A DNA stretch of 6,450 nucleotides from an uncultured Methanomassiliicoccales archaeon (GTDB lineage: Archaea > Thermoplasmatota > Thermoplasmata > Methanomassiliicoccales > Methanomethylophilaceae): positions 1-6,450 of the forward strand of contig CAKQHC010000084.1 of the NCBI GenBank assembly GCA_934234005.1, written 5' to 3'. Position numbers and translations under genes: made by a program. The notes beneath the pieces were generated by a model. That model was given only the letters and a program-made list of their open reading frames with translations, was not told the DNA's origin and did no database searches. Each line of letters opens with the position of its first letter. The first letter of the stretch is position 1. This document shows, piece by piece, positions 1 to 5,792 of this stretch.

Positions 1-69
1 TGCCGATTTGATGGTTTCTAAAATTAAGTTGACATGCTCCGGAGGACCTCTTATCCGGATGTCCGTCAT
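1..69 (-). CDS. Partial small or unknown protein, N-terminal 23 codons, runs off left edge
   Basis: Reading the minus strand from ATG at 69 gives MTDIRIRGPPEHVNLILETI and three more residues before the window ends, with no stop. The composition looks like a real protein: a short beta-strand-like start, a Gly-Pro-Pro turn, then an amphipathic helix. The ATG overlaps the stop codon of the upstream minus-strand frame as ATGA, an arrangement typical of translationally coupled genes. A weak purine-rich stretch (GGGGT on the minus strand, about 76-80) lies ahead of it. I do not recognise the family. The fragment is too short to assign a function, and the opposite strand also has an open frame here, so the call is tentative. 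Confidence 0.4.
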   Translation of the reverse strand, partial: MTDIRIRGPPEHVNLILETIKSA

Positions 70-158
70 ATCTTTACCCCGTTCAGTTCATCGAATTTCT
101 TTGCCATCATTAGTGGTACAGAAATCTGACTTACTAATCCGGGCGGGTCCACTTGCAT
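66..158 (-). CDS. Small overlapping ORF, hypothetical (30 aa from ATG, longer if non-ATG start)
   Basis: From ATG at 158 the minus strand encodes about 30 residues, starting MQVDPPGLVSQISVPLMMAK and ending in NGVKI, with TGA at 66-68. The frame stays open back to a TTG at 263 (65 residues), and a GTG lies at 209. It ends inside the start codon of the next minus-strand gene (ATGA overlap). The last 14 residues, from the double ATG at 105-110, have the most protein-like composition, so a very short leader-type peptide is another possibility. No motif or membrane segment is evident. It could also be non-coding leader or the remnant of a larger gene. Confidence 0.25.
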   Translation of the reverse strand: MQVDPPGLVSQISVPLMMAKKFDELNGVKI

Positions 159-392
159 TAGCGAGTAATTTAGATTTTTTTGTTGTGGTAAACATATATC
201 ACAGACCACTTCTTTAATTAGGCGGATTTCCAGTGTTGATTTATTATACACTAAACAGTACAATATGGTAGTTGGAGTGAATCTGAATATTTATGGCATC
301 CTCTTTCTTGATTTCAGTTTTCGTTTATGCGCAGATTGGATCCGTTCAATGTCGCGTAGTAAATCATAACCCGATAATAGTTGCTGAGATAC
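159..392. other. Low-coding stretch with fragmentary minus-strand peptides
   Basis: No convincing gene is visible here. On the minus strand a frame ending at TAA 291-293 encodes a basic helical peptide ending HKRKLKSRKRMP. It overlaps, in another frame, a stretch reading EIKKEDAINIQIHSNYHIVL that ends at a stop near 248 and has no start codon. Two AT-rich TATA-like blocks occur (about 194-201 and 238-247 on the minus strand), which could serve the small genes at the left edge. The mix of protein-like fragments in different frames suggests a decayed gene or a leader region. No tRNA, repeat array or insertion sequence end was seen. Confidence 0.3.
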
Positions 393-402
393 AATTATAT
401 AT
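393..402 (+). promoter_or_regulatory. TATA-like box of the ADH synthase gene
   Basis: The stretch AATTATATAT fits an archaeal TATA box. A start site 25-27 bases downstream would fall near 424, giving a leader of about 20 bases that contains the ribosome binding site. The minus-strand reading ATATATAATT is almost as good, so it could also drive transcription towards the left edge. Confidence 0.5.
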
Positions 403-411
403 GAAATAAGC

Positions 412-428
412 GTGCTATGTGTTAGCAC
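412..428. repeat. Perfect 6-bp inverted repeat at the predicted transcription start
   Basis: GTGCTATGTGTTAGCAC consists of arms GTGCTA and TAGCAC around a 5-base centre. It lies just downstream of the TATA-like box and spans or abuts the predicted start site of the ADH synthase transcript. That position fits an operator for a repressor better than an RNA hairpin, since only part of it would be transcribed. Binding is inferred only. Confidence 0.4.
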
Positions 429-435
429 ACAACAC

Positions 436-441
436 GGTGAT
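436..441 (+). promoter_or_regulatory. Ribosome binding site GGTGAT that fixes the ADH synthase start
   Basis: GGTGAT is complementary to the usual archaeal 16S rRNA 3' end (AUCACCUCC) and sits three bases ahead of ATG 445. It supports ATG 445 over the upstream in-frame GTG at 412, which would also lie ahead of the predicted transcription start. Confidence 0.6.
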
Positions 442-444
442 GGC

Positions 445-1236
445 ATGTTTGGAAAAAACGTTAGAATGGAACGCATCGTAGACAGAAACACAGGCAATTG
501 CGTTATAGTGCCGATGGATCACGGAATCAGCGTAGGCCCTATACAGGGTTTGGTCAATTTTAAGAAGACTGTAGATGACGTTGCTTTCGGAGGAGCTACG
601 GCAGTACTCATGCACAAAGGTATGGTCCCCCACGGACACAGAACTTCCGGCCATGACGTAGGATTAATACTTCATTTGTCTGCATCTACAGATATCGGTG
701 TCAATTCACAAAGCAAAGTACTTGTGGCTTCCGTCGAGGATGGTTTGAAACTCGGAGCCGATGCCGTTTCTATTCACATTAACGTAGGTGCCGAGTCAGA
801 ACCGCAGATGTTGTCCGATGCCGGAAGGATTTCCAGCAGTTGCATGGAATGGGGAATGCCGATGATTGCTATGACATACGCCAGAGGCCCATCGATAAAG
901 GATTCTTTCGATCCCGAATGTGTGGCACATGCCGCAAGAGTGGGTGCGGAACTCGGAGCGGATATAGTCAAGTGCAGTTACACCGGAGACATAGATTCGT
1001 TTTCAAGAGTGGTAGACGGCTGCCCCGTACCGATTGTAATCGCCGGAGGGCCGAAGATGGATTCGGACTTAGACATACTTAATATGGTTTACGACTCGTT
1101 GCAGGCAGGAGGACACGGCGTTTCGATAGGCAGAAATGTGTTCCAGCACAAAGACGTAAGGGGAATAATGGCTGCAATCTCGGATATAGTGCTTCATGGA
1201 GCTAATGTCAAAGAAGCAATGGTCCATCTTCCATGA
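445..1236 (+). CDS. aroA': 2-amino-3,7-dideoxy-D-threo-hept-6-ulosonate (ADH) synthase
   Basis: This 263-residue cytoplasmic class I aldolase-fold enzyme should join L-aspartate semialdehyde to a 6-deoxy-5-ketofructose 1-phosphate-derived unit to make ADH. That is the first step of the archaeal route to 3-dehydroquinate and aromatic amino acids. The protein follows the Methanocaldococcus jannaschii MJ0400 pattern, as I recall it, along nearly its whole length. The MJ0400 catalytic residues align with a constant offset of eight: Asp25 in PMDHG, Tyr145 in MTYARG, and the Schiff-base Lys176 in [11 protein letters not shown] phosphate-binding loop lies at VIAGGPK and near [11 protein letters not shown]. 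The start is ATG 445, preceded by GGTGAT; the in-frame GTG 412 is less likely. The paralogous fructose-bisphosphate aldolase/DKFP synthase (MJ1585 type) is the main alternative, but [10 protein letters not shown] and VLMHKG favour ADH synthase. The PAP2 gene follows 42 bp downstream and may be reached by read-through. Confidence 0.93.
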   Translation: MFGKNVRMERIVDRNTGNCVIVPMDHGISVGPIQGLVNFKKTVDDVAFGGATAVLMHKGMVPHGHRTSGHDVGLILHLSASTDIGVNSQSKVLVASVEDGLKLGADAVSIHINVGAESEPQMLSDAGRISSSCMEWGMPMIAMTYARGPSIKDSFDPECVAHAARVGAELGADIVKCSYTGDIDSFSRVVDGCPVPIVIAGGPKMDSDLDILNMVYDSLQAGGHGVSIGRNVFQHKDVRGIMAAISDIVLHGANVKEAMVHLP

Positions 1237-1249
1237 TGCGGTAACCAAC

Positions 1250-1255
1250 ATATAT
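1250..1255 (+). promoter_or_regulatory. TATA-like box of the PAP2 phosphatase gene
   Basis: ATATAT within ACATATATC is centred about 26 bases ahead of ATG 1279. No Shine-Dalgarno sequence precedes that ATG, so a leaderless transcript beginning at or next to the start codon is the simplest reading. Co-transcription from the ADH synthase gene remains possible because no T-run separates them. Confidence 0.4.
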
Positions 1256-1278
1256 CTGCATCATTGTGTCATGTTGCC

Positions 1279-1809
1279 ATGTGGGAAGAATCAGTGATAT
1301 TGTGGTTCGATTCGATCGGTTCCGATATATCGGACTGCATTATGCTATCTGTAACCCGCATGGCAACCGCAGGCTTGATATGGATATGCTTGGCAACAAT
1401 CCTGTTTTGTATATCAAAACAATACAGAAAAGTAGCTTTGTTTATGGTTGTTTCATTGATTTTGGCGTATTTTATCACAGATGTAATCATAAAGCCGACT
1501 GTGTGCCGTATAAGGCCTTTTGAAGAACTCGGATTGGAAATTCTTATTCAAAAACCCACGACATCGTCTTTTCCTTCCGGACATACCGCATCATCATTTG
1601 CCGCCGCGACATACGTTTACCTTGTCAACCGTCGTTATGGAAGCGTACTTCTGGCATTTGCGGCAACAGTAGGGATTTCCAGAATGTATCTTCTGGTTCA
1701 TTGGCCTACGGATGTGTTTGCAGGAGCAATTATCGGTATTGTCTGTGCGTACACTGTTTACAGAATGTCTGTTTATTTTGAGCGCGAGGAAAAGAATTCC
1801 TTGGTTTGA
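1279..1809 (+). CDS. PAP2 (type 2 phosphatidic acid phosphatase) family membrane protein
   Basis: This 176-residue integral membrane phosphatase carries all three signature motifs of the family. They are KX6RP at Lys72-Pro80, PSGH at 99-102, and SRX5HX3D with Ser134-Arg135, His141 and Asp145. His141 should be the nucleophile that forms the phospho-histidine, with His102 as general acid. Hydrophobic stretches at about 28-45, 52-70, 101-117, 121-139 and 147-163 fit the usual helical bundle, with the active site at the membrane face. Such enzymes remove phosphate from lipid phosphates or polyprenyl diphosphates; a role in recycling the archaeal polyprenyl carrier is plausible, but the substrate cannot be read from sequence. 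ATG 1279 is preferred over TTG 1264 because of the TATA spacing. The last 37 bases overlap the 3' end of the convergent regulator gene. Confidence 0.88.
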   Translation: MWEESVILWFDSIGSDISDCIMLSVTRMATAGLIWICLATILFCISKQYRKVALFMVVSLILAYFITDVIIKPTVCRIRPFEELGLEILIQKPTTSSFPSGHTASSFAAATYVYLVNRRYGSVLLAFAATVGISRMYLLVHWPTDVFAGAIIGIVCAYTVYRMSVYFEREEKNSLV

Positions 1810-3365
1810 TTATTTAAAACCGGATTTTTGAATTTTTGTTTGAAATCTTTGTCCAAGATTATTTTTTCTTTTTCAAATTCAGAGTGTACGATTTTTTTGT
1901 AATCAACTATGTTTTTGGGATTGGTAACGGTTGAAATACGTGTCATGTCCGTAGCAGTGCAGTCGATACAGTATCCAAATTGACTGTCGGTAAGTTTTGA
2001 CAGAGAAATATCAATGCAACCCAATATGAAATAAATACAAGGATTTTTCATATAATCTGTGTGAAATTTCAAACCGAATGTGAGAGGTTGCGTATTTTCG
2101 ATCGATATGTCGATGCCTAAGTATTGTGTGTATCTTCTCAGAATCGCAAACACGTTATTAAAGTCCCAATCGGTAAGCCCGTAAAGAACCATTAGGCGTG
2201 AACCGAGATTGAACATGAGTCTGTCGCAGTTAACTCCCAAACATCTCATGCTTTGTATAAAATATTGGCCGAATCCTCCTGTAAATCCGGAAACTTCCAG
2301 AGAATTGTTTATGGATGACTGTATTCCTCCGCAATCGCATTCGACACCGTTTCCGTCCATGAGAATATCGCATTTTGTACAATAATGAACAATTCCTTTC
2401 GTATTGTGAAGCAATTCAAGATATCCCATTTTTACAAGTTTTCTGATATTCATCGTAACTGTTGAACGCGAAGAAGCAGATTCTTCTACCAGTTCGGTTA
2501 CCGTTTTCGGCAGTTCTTTCAGTAAACGGAGTATTGTTATCTGTATCGGATTTGTAATAATCCGAGTTGCATTGCCAACAGAAATCATTATGAATTCCTG
2601 TTTAACTCCGCTATACAACTTGACAGGTCTGTACGGTTGAAAAATTCTATTTTCGCTGACGAATTTTACGGTTATGTGGGATTCGTCACAACGGGTGTAG
2701 TCGAATTCTTTTGAATATGAAATGTCGGTAGCATACTCAAGCCACATTTGAAAAAGCATTATGCATGCTTTTATGAACTGAACATTGTCGCACGGGCCGT
2801 AAAACACTATAATCAGCGGTTTGCTGCGGAACAGCGCTATATTGAATCCGACACACAGTTTTTTAAAAAGATTCATGATGGGCTGTATAACCTCGTCAAC
2901 AGATCCTTTTGGAATCATTTTGTATGTGTTAGAACATATGTTTACGGCATATGTTTGCCATATTTTGTCAAGATTTATGCCTACGTCTTCTGCATAAATG
3001 GAAATATAGCTCGAAAACATAAGCGGAGATCTGTAGTTTGCGATTTCATTTCTTATTTTGATACCAATGACGTCTCTGTATGGGCAATCATCAATTCCGG
3101 ACAGCACGGTCCTTCCGATGATGCGGTATTTTCCGCGATCTCCCGGTTCCTTGAATATTATATGTGATTCCATTAATTTGGACAGGATGTATTTGAGAGT
3201 TGACGACGGTACGTTAATAGAAGATGCAATACCGTTATAGTTCATGGATTTTCTTTCTTCCAACAGCCTGTATACGGCAATCTGCTTGCTGTCAGTCACA
3301 GGCACCAATCCCAAATCGGTATTGATTATGAGATACCCGTCACTGACATCATCCTGTTCATTCAC
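1773..3365 (-). CDS. Duplicated winged-helix transcriptional regulator, 530 aa, function unknown
   Basis: This is a predicted cytoplasmic DNA-binding protein made of two similar halves. A winged helix-turn-helix at about residues 25-85 (VYRLLEERKS, then IASSINVPSSTLKYILSKL) is matched by a second at about 270-330 (ILRLLKELPK, then LVEESASSRSTVTMNIRKL). Each is followed by a region of 150 or more residues with shared landmarks, such as GINLDK at 129-134 and GVNCDR at 377-382. Only the second half has a cysteine cluster: C329, C332, C343 and C345, arranged C-X2-C-X10-C-X-C, possibly binding zinc or iron-sulfur. The C-terminal tail (about 487-530) is lysine-rich. GTG 3365 is the only start ahead of the first domain, because an in-frame TAA lies six codons upstream. 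The halves resemble ArsR/MarR-like archaeal regulators in outline. I do not recognise the sensor part, and the ligand and targets are unknown. Confidence 0.75.
   Translation of the reverse strand: MNEQDDVSDGYLIINTDLGLVPVTDSKQIAVYRLLEERKSMNYNGIASSINVPSSTLKYILSKLMESHIIFKEPGDRGKYRIIGRTVLSGIDDCPYRDVIGIKIRNEIANYRSPLMFSSYISIYAEDVGINLDKIWQTYAVNICSNTYKMIPKGSVDEVIQPIMNLFKKLCVGFNIALFRSKPLIIVFYGPCDNVQFIKACIMLFQMWLEYATDISYSKEFDYTRCDESHITVKFVSENRIFQPYRPVKLYSGVKQEFIMISVGNATRIITNPIQITILRLLKELPKTVTELVEESASSRSTVTMNIRKLVKMGYLELLHNTKGIVHYCTKCDILMDGNGVECDCGGIQSSINNSLEVSGFTGGFGQYFIQSMRCLGVNCDRLMFNLGSRLMVLYGLTDWDFNNVFAILRRYTQYLGIDISIENTQPLTFGLKFHTDYMKNPCIYFILGCIDISLSKLTDSQFGYCIDCTATDMTRISTVTNPKNIVDYKKIVHSEFEKEKIILDKDFKQKFKNPVLNNQTKEFFSSRSK
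1825..1873 (+). terminator. T-rich tract, likely terminator of the PAP2 gene inside the regulator's 3' end
   Basis: Runs of T (1825-1829, 1833-1837, 1862-1867 and 1869-1873) begin 16 bases after the PAP2 stop codon on its coding strand. Archaeal termination commonly uses such U-rich tracts without a hairpin. The same bases read on the minus strand as AAA and AAG codons of the regulator's lysine-rich tail. There is no comparable tract for minus-strand termination within the PAP2 3' end, only short A-runs near 1789. Confidence 0.45.
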
Positions 3366-3562
3366 GGAGGGGCATTCGATTTAACATATATTAATCTGGT
3401 TTGTATGCTTCCAATCAAGTAGTACAATCAGACATTTTTTATTGGAATGGGTACGTGTCGGTGTATACACGCGTCAATCATACGTAATATCATACTGTTA
3501 TTGCATGCGACGGTTTCCTGACTTATACAAGCATTGTTTGAACGTTATGTGCCGACGGACAA
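3366..3562. other. 197-bp intergenic spacer between regulator and IMPase-family gene
   Basis: This spacer contains the regulator's promoter at one end and the 3' flank of the IMPase-family gene at the other. It holds a plus-strand T6 run at 3435-3440 and the perfect 10-bp palindrome GTGTATACAC at 3461-3470. I see no gene, tRNA or clear terminator for the minus-strand IMPase transcript. Confidence 0.4.
3384..3393 (-). promoter_or_regulatory. TATA-like box of the 530-aa regulator gene, within a near-palindrome
   Basis: On the minus strand TTAATATATG is centred about 24 bases ahead of GTG 3365, so the mRNA is probably leaderless or nearly so; no Shine-Dalgarno sequence precedes the GTG. The surrounding TTAACATATATTAA is a palindrome apart from one mismatched pair, which could make it a binding site as well as a TATA box, though AT-rich palindromes arise easily by chance. 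Confidence 0.4.
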
Positions 3563-4333
3563 TCAGAATTCTTCATTTACGATGTCGGAAAGTATTCTGA
3601 GGTTATTCATATTGTTGGCTGCAAGAACAGCTTTCCCTTCGCTATACGATACCTTTTCCCCGTGAATTCCGCAAAAAACACCTCCTGCGGCTTCTACGCA
3701 TACAAGTGCAGCGGCATGATCCCACGGCATCAGGCGGATTTCGAAATATAAATCGACAGCTCCCTCGGCCAGCATGGAAAGTTCTCCGGCTGCGGTTCCT
3801 ATGCGTCTGATGTCGTTGCATATGGGGTGCATGCGTTCGCTTACTTTGAAACACCGAAGCGAGAGACTTTTATCATAGGCACTCCACGCGGTACACAGCA
3901 GAGAATCTTCGATAGATCTGTCGGATACCTTGATTCTTTTTCCGTTTTTTTCGGCACCGTATCCGATTTCTCCTGTATACAGAGAATCGGTAAACGGATT
4001 ATATACGACTCCTATGTGCGGTTTGCCGTTTTTCAAAAGGGCTATCGACACCGTAGCCTCGGGTATTCCGCGGGAATAGTTTGTAGTTCCGTCAATAGGA
4101 TCGACAATCCATGTGTATCCGTTTTCAAGAATTTTGTTGTCGTCGCCTTCTTCACCTATGAATACAGAGTCCGGAATGAGATTCAACAATTCATTTTTCA
4201 GAAATTTTTCGTTTTCAATATCCATCGATGTAACAAGATTTTCCCTGGTTCCCTTGTTTGCAACCGTAAATTTATGTACGGACGCTATTCTCTTTCCGGA
4301 GCGGATTGCAATATCCGCGATTTCAGTCTTCAT
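3563..4333 (-). CDS. Inositol monophosphatase / fructose-1,6-bisphosphatase family phosphatase
   Basis: This 256-residue cytoplasmic, metal-dependent sugar or polyol phosphatase has the full set of family metal ligands. GEEG at 60-63 carries the catalytic-metal glutamate, DPIDGTTN at 78-85 carries Asp78 and Asp81, and PWDHAA starts at 203 with Asp205. The length is normal for single-domain family members. Archaeal relatives such as MJ0109 and AF2372 hydrolyse both inositol 1-phosphate and fructose 1,6-bisphosphate, so gluconeogenesis or inositol-lipid synthesis are the leading roles. A 3'-phosphoadenosine 5'-phosphate (CysQ-like) activity cannot be excluded from motifs alone. ATG 4333 is chosen over the in-frame TTG 4342 because it is a standard codon and lies about 24 bases after a TATA-like element. 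The PPK2 gene is divergent, 52 bp away. Confidence 0.9.
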   Translation of the reverse strand: MKTEIADIAIRSGKRIASVHKFTVANKGTRENLVTSMDIENEKFLKNELLNLIPDSVFIGEEGDDNKILENGYTWIVDPIDGTTNYSRGIPEATVSIALLKNGKPHIGVVYNPFTDSLYTGEIGYGAEKNGKRIKVSDRSIEDSLLCTAWSAYDKSLSLRCFKVSERMHPICNDIRRIGTAAGELSMLAEGAVDLYFEIRLMPWDHAAALVCVEAAGGVFCGIHGEKVSYSEGKAVLAANNMNNLRILSDIVNEEF

Positions 4334-4350
4334 CGGGGACAAAGATGCAA

Positions 4351-4362
4351 TAATGATTTTAA
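4351..4362. promoter_or_regulatory. Central AT-rich block, possible bidirectional TATA element
   Basis: TAATGATTTTAA lies almost midway between the divergent start codons at 4333 (minus) and 4386 (plus), about 24-29 bases from each. On the minus strand it reads TTAAAATCATTA, a fair TATA-like element for the phosphatase; the plus-strand reading is weaker. The spacing would make both mRNAs leaderless, and neither gene has a usable Shine-Dalgarno sequence in the remaining space. Confidence 0.4.
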
Positions 4363-4382
4363 CGGTTGGCGTCAGTTACCGT
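4362..4382. repeat. 5-bp inverted repeat just ahead of the PPK2 start
   Basis: Arms ACGGT (4362-4366) and ACCGT (4378-4382) are separated by 11 bases and end three bases before ATG 4386. One helical turn or so between arms would suit a dimeric regulator. Arms this short are common by chance. Confidence 0.2.
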
Positions 4383-4385
4383 GAT

Positions 4386-5759
4386 ATGTCCGATTTTGCG
4401 GATACCGAAGACATGATCAGTCTCATGCAGCGCAGGATTGTAAATTCCAATGCAAAGGTTTTGGTAATATTCGAAGGCCGCGGTACCGAATTGGTCAGCA
4501 AGACCGTCAATTCGTTTATGAATTATTTTGAGCCGAGAGGCGTTTCATATTCATATTTCAACGTGGAGAGCCATATAGATCCGCGTAACCTTCTCCGTTA
4601 TATTTCCAGAGAACCGGAAGACGGAAAAATAGCGATATTCGACGGTTCGTGGTATACCAGAATGCTCGATCGCGCATCGAAGAATATAGATATATCTGAT
4701 ATGCGTCGCGTGGCACTTGGCTTGGAGAAGTATTTTGTGGATAACGGCGTTATACTTTTCAAAGTATTCGTCGATTCCGAGGATCCCGAACATCTGAGAA
4801 AGCCCAAGAAAGAGCGTACGTTTCTCGATTCCGTATATCACGACGACTGGTCGGAGAAAGCATCATCAGACGTCATACGTTCGACATCTGTAGATTACGC
4901 TCCGTGGACAGTCGTCAAAGGGACCGATGCGGATGTATTGGCAGACAAGATATCCGGTGCGTTCCTTGACCTGGTTTCATACAGATTGGAACACGGCTAC
5001 GACAGCAAAGCCGAACAGGTAATTCCGATATTTCCAAATCCGCGTAAAGATGCCGATCTGTCGCGTACTTTGGACGGAGAATATAAGAAACTAAAATCCG
5101 AATATTCCAGAAAACTCACTGAATTGCAGTCAAAACTTGCCGCTTCTGACAGGACATTGGTTCTTGTGTTCGAAGGCTGGGATGCCGCAGGCAAGGGCGG
5201 AACCATAAAACGCGTTACAAAGGCTTTGAACCCCCGCGGGTATTACGTACGTTCCGTGTCGGCACCGGTTACAACCGAAAAATCTCATACGTATCTGTGG
5301 AGATTTGCTGTTTCTATGCCCAAAACAGGACACATCGTAATTTTTGACCGTTCCTGGTACGGCAGAATGATGGTGGAACCGATCGAAGGATTCTGCTCTT
5401 CCGAAGAATACGGACGTTCCGCACAGGAAATTCGCGGATTTGAGAAAGTAATCAGTGATGCAGGGGCAATTATTCTGAAATTTTGGTTGGATATTTCTCC
5501 CGAGGAACAATTGAAAAGATTCGAGGCCAGAAAATCAGATCCTGTAAAAGCGCACAAAATTACCGACGAGGATTGGCGCAACCGTGAAAAATGGGGTAAA
5601 TACGAGGAATTTATCGACCGCATGATTTCATCCACCAATACGCAATATGCGCCATGGATTGCCGTTGAATCAGAGAGCAAGAAATATGCCAGAATAAAAG
5701 TGATGAAGACCATAGTGGACACATTGGAAAGGGAACTCGGTAATCGATTCGACAATTGA
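4386..5759 (+). CDS. ppk2: Two-domain PPK2 family polyphosphate kinase / polyphosphate:AMP phosphotransferase
   Basis: This 457-residue cytoplasmic protein has two tandem PPK2 (P-loop kinase) domains. The C-terminal domain, about 256-452, is canonical: Walker A GWDAAGKGG with Lys270, Walker B IFDRSWYGRM with Asp321 and Arg322, then FWLDISPEEQLKRFE, KITDEDWRNREKW and the closing YAPW. It should move phosphate between polyphosphate and a nucleotide; two-domain relatives such as Pseudomonas PA3455 phosphorylate AMP to ADP. The N-terminal domain, about 23-200, keeps the layout (FEGRG, EPRG, DGSWYTRM, YAPW) but lacks the Walker A lysine (Val37 by alignment) and has Gly87 for Arg, so it is probably inactive and structural. 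A charged helical linker at 224-254 joins them. ATG 4386 is preferred over ATG 4353 because of promoter spacing. The frame also extends back to GTG 4113, but that part lies antisense to the phosphatase gene. Confidence 0.88.
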   Translation: MSDFADTEDMISLMQRRIVNSNAKVLVIFEGRGTELVSKTVNSFMNYFEPRGVSYSYFNVESHIDPRNLLRYISREPEDGKIAIFDGSWYTRMLDRASKNIDISDMRRVALGLEKYFVDNGVILFKVFVDSEDPEHLRKPKKERTFLDSVYHDDWSEKASSDVIRSTSVDYAPWTVVKGTDADVLADKISGAFLDLVSYRLEHGYDSKAEQVIPIFPNPRKDADLSRTLDGEYKKLKSEYSRKLTELQSKLAASDRTLVLVFEGWDAAGKGGTIKRVTKALNPRGYYVRSVSAPVTTEKSHTYLWRFAVSMPKTGHIVIFDRSWYGRMMVEPIEGFCSSEEYGRSAQEIRGFEKVISDAGAIILKFWLDISPEEQLKRFEARKSDPVKAHKITDEDWRNREKWGKYEEFIDRMISSTNTQYAPWIAVESESKKYARIKVMKTIVDTLERELGNRFDN

Positions 5760-5773
5760 CGGTATTATCATTC

Positions 5774-5792
5774 GACAGCGTTATATACTGTC
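5774..5792 (+). promoter_or_regulatory. TATA-like box embedded in an inverted repeat, promoter of the XRE gene
   Basis: GACAGCGTTATATACTGTC has perfect arms GACAG and CTGTC flanking TTATATA at 5781-5787. The TATA centre is about 27 bases ahead of ATG 5811, which fits a leaderless transcript. A weak GGAG at 5794-5797 lies 13 bases ahead of the ATG, far for a Shine-Dalgarno site. A protein bound to the arms would cover the TATA box, so repression, perhaps by the XRE protein itself, is plausible. Confidence 0.45.

Noticed and set aside
38..45. Palindrome CTCCGGAG near the left edge
   Set aside because: It falls inside the predicted minus-strand coding frame and is too short to mean anything alone.
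412..444. GTG 412 as start of the ADH synthase
   Set aside because: It lies upstream of the predicted transcription start and inside the palindrome; ATG 445 has a GGTGAT site and a family-like N-terminus.
2748..3167. Plus-strand open frame of 139 codons
   Set aside because: It is antisense to the 530-aa regulator and its composition (rich in Tyr, Phe, Cys and Arg) is that of a shadow frame.
4334..4342. TTG 4342 as start of the IMPase-family gene
   Set aside because: It adds only three residues, uses a rare start codon and fits the promoter spacing less well than ATG 4333.
3827..4384. Plus-strand open frame of 185 codons
   Set aside because: It is antisense to the IMPase-family gene, whose catalytic motifs are complete, and its translation shows low-complexity aromatic-rich sequence with no recognisable domain.
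4113..4385. N-terminal extension of the PPK2 protein to GTG 4113
   Set aside because: The extension lies antisense within the phosphatase gene and does not look like PPK2 sequence; ATG 4386 gives a normal two-domain protein.
5130..5755. Minus-strand open frames within the PPK2 gene
   Set aside because: They oppose the strongly conserved C-terminal PPK2 domain and show no domain of their own.
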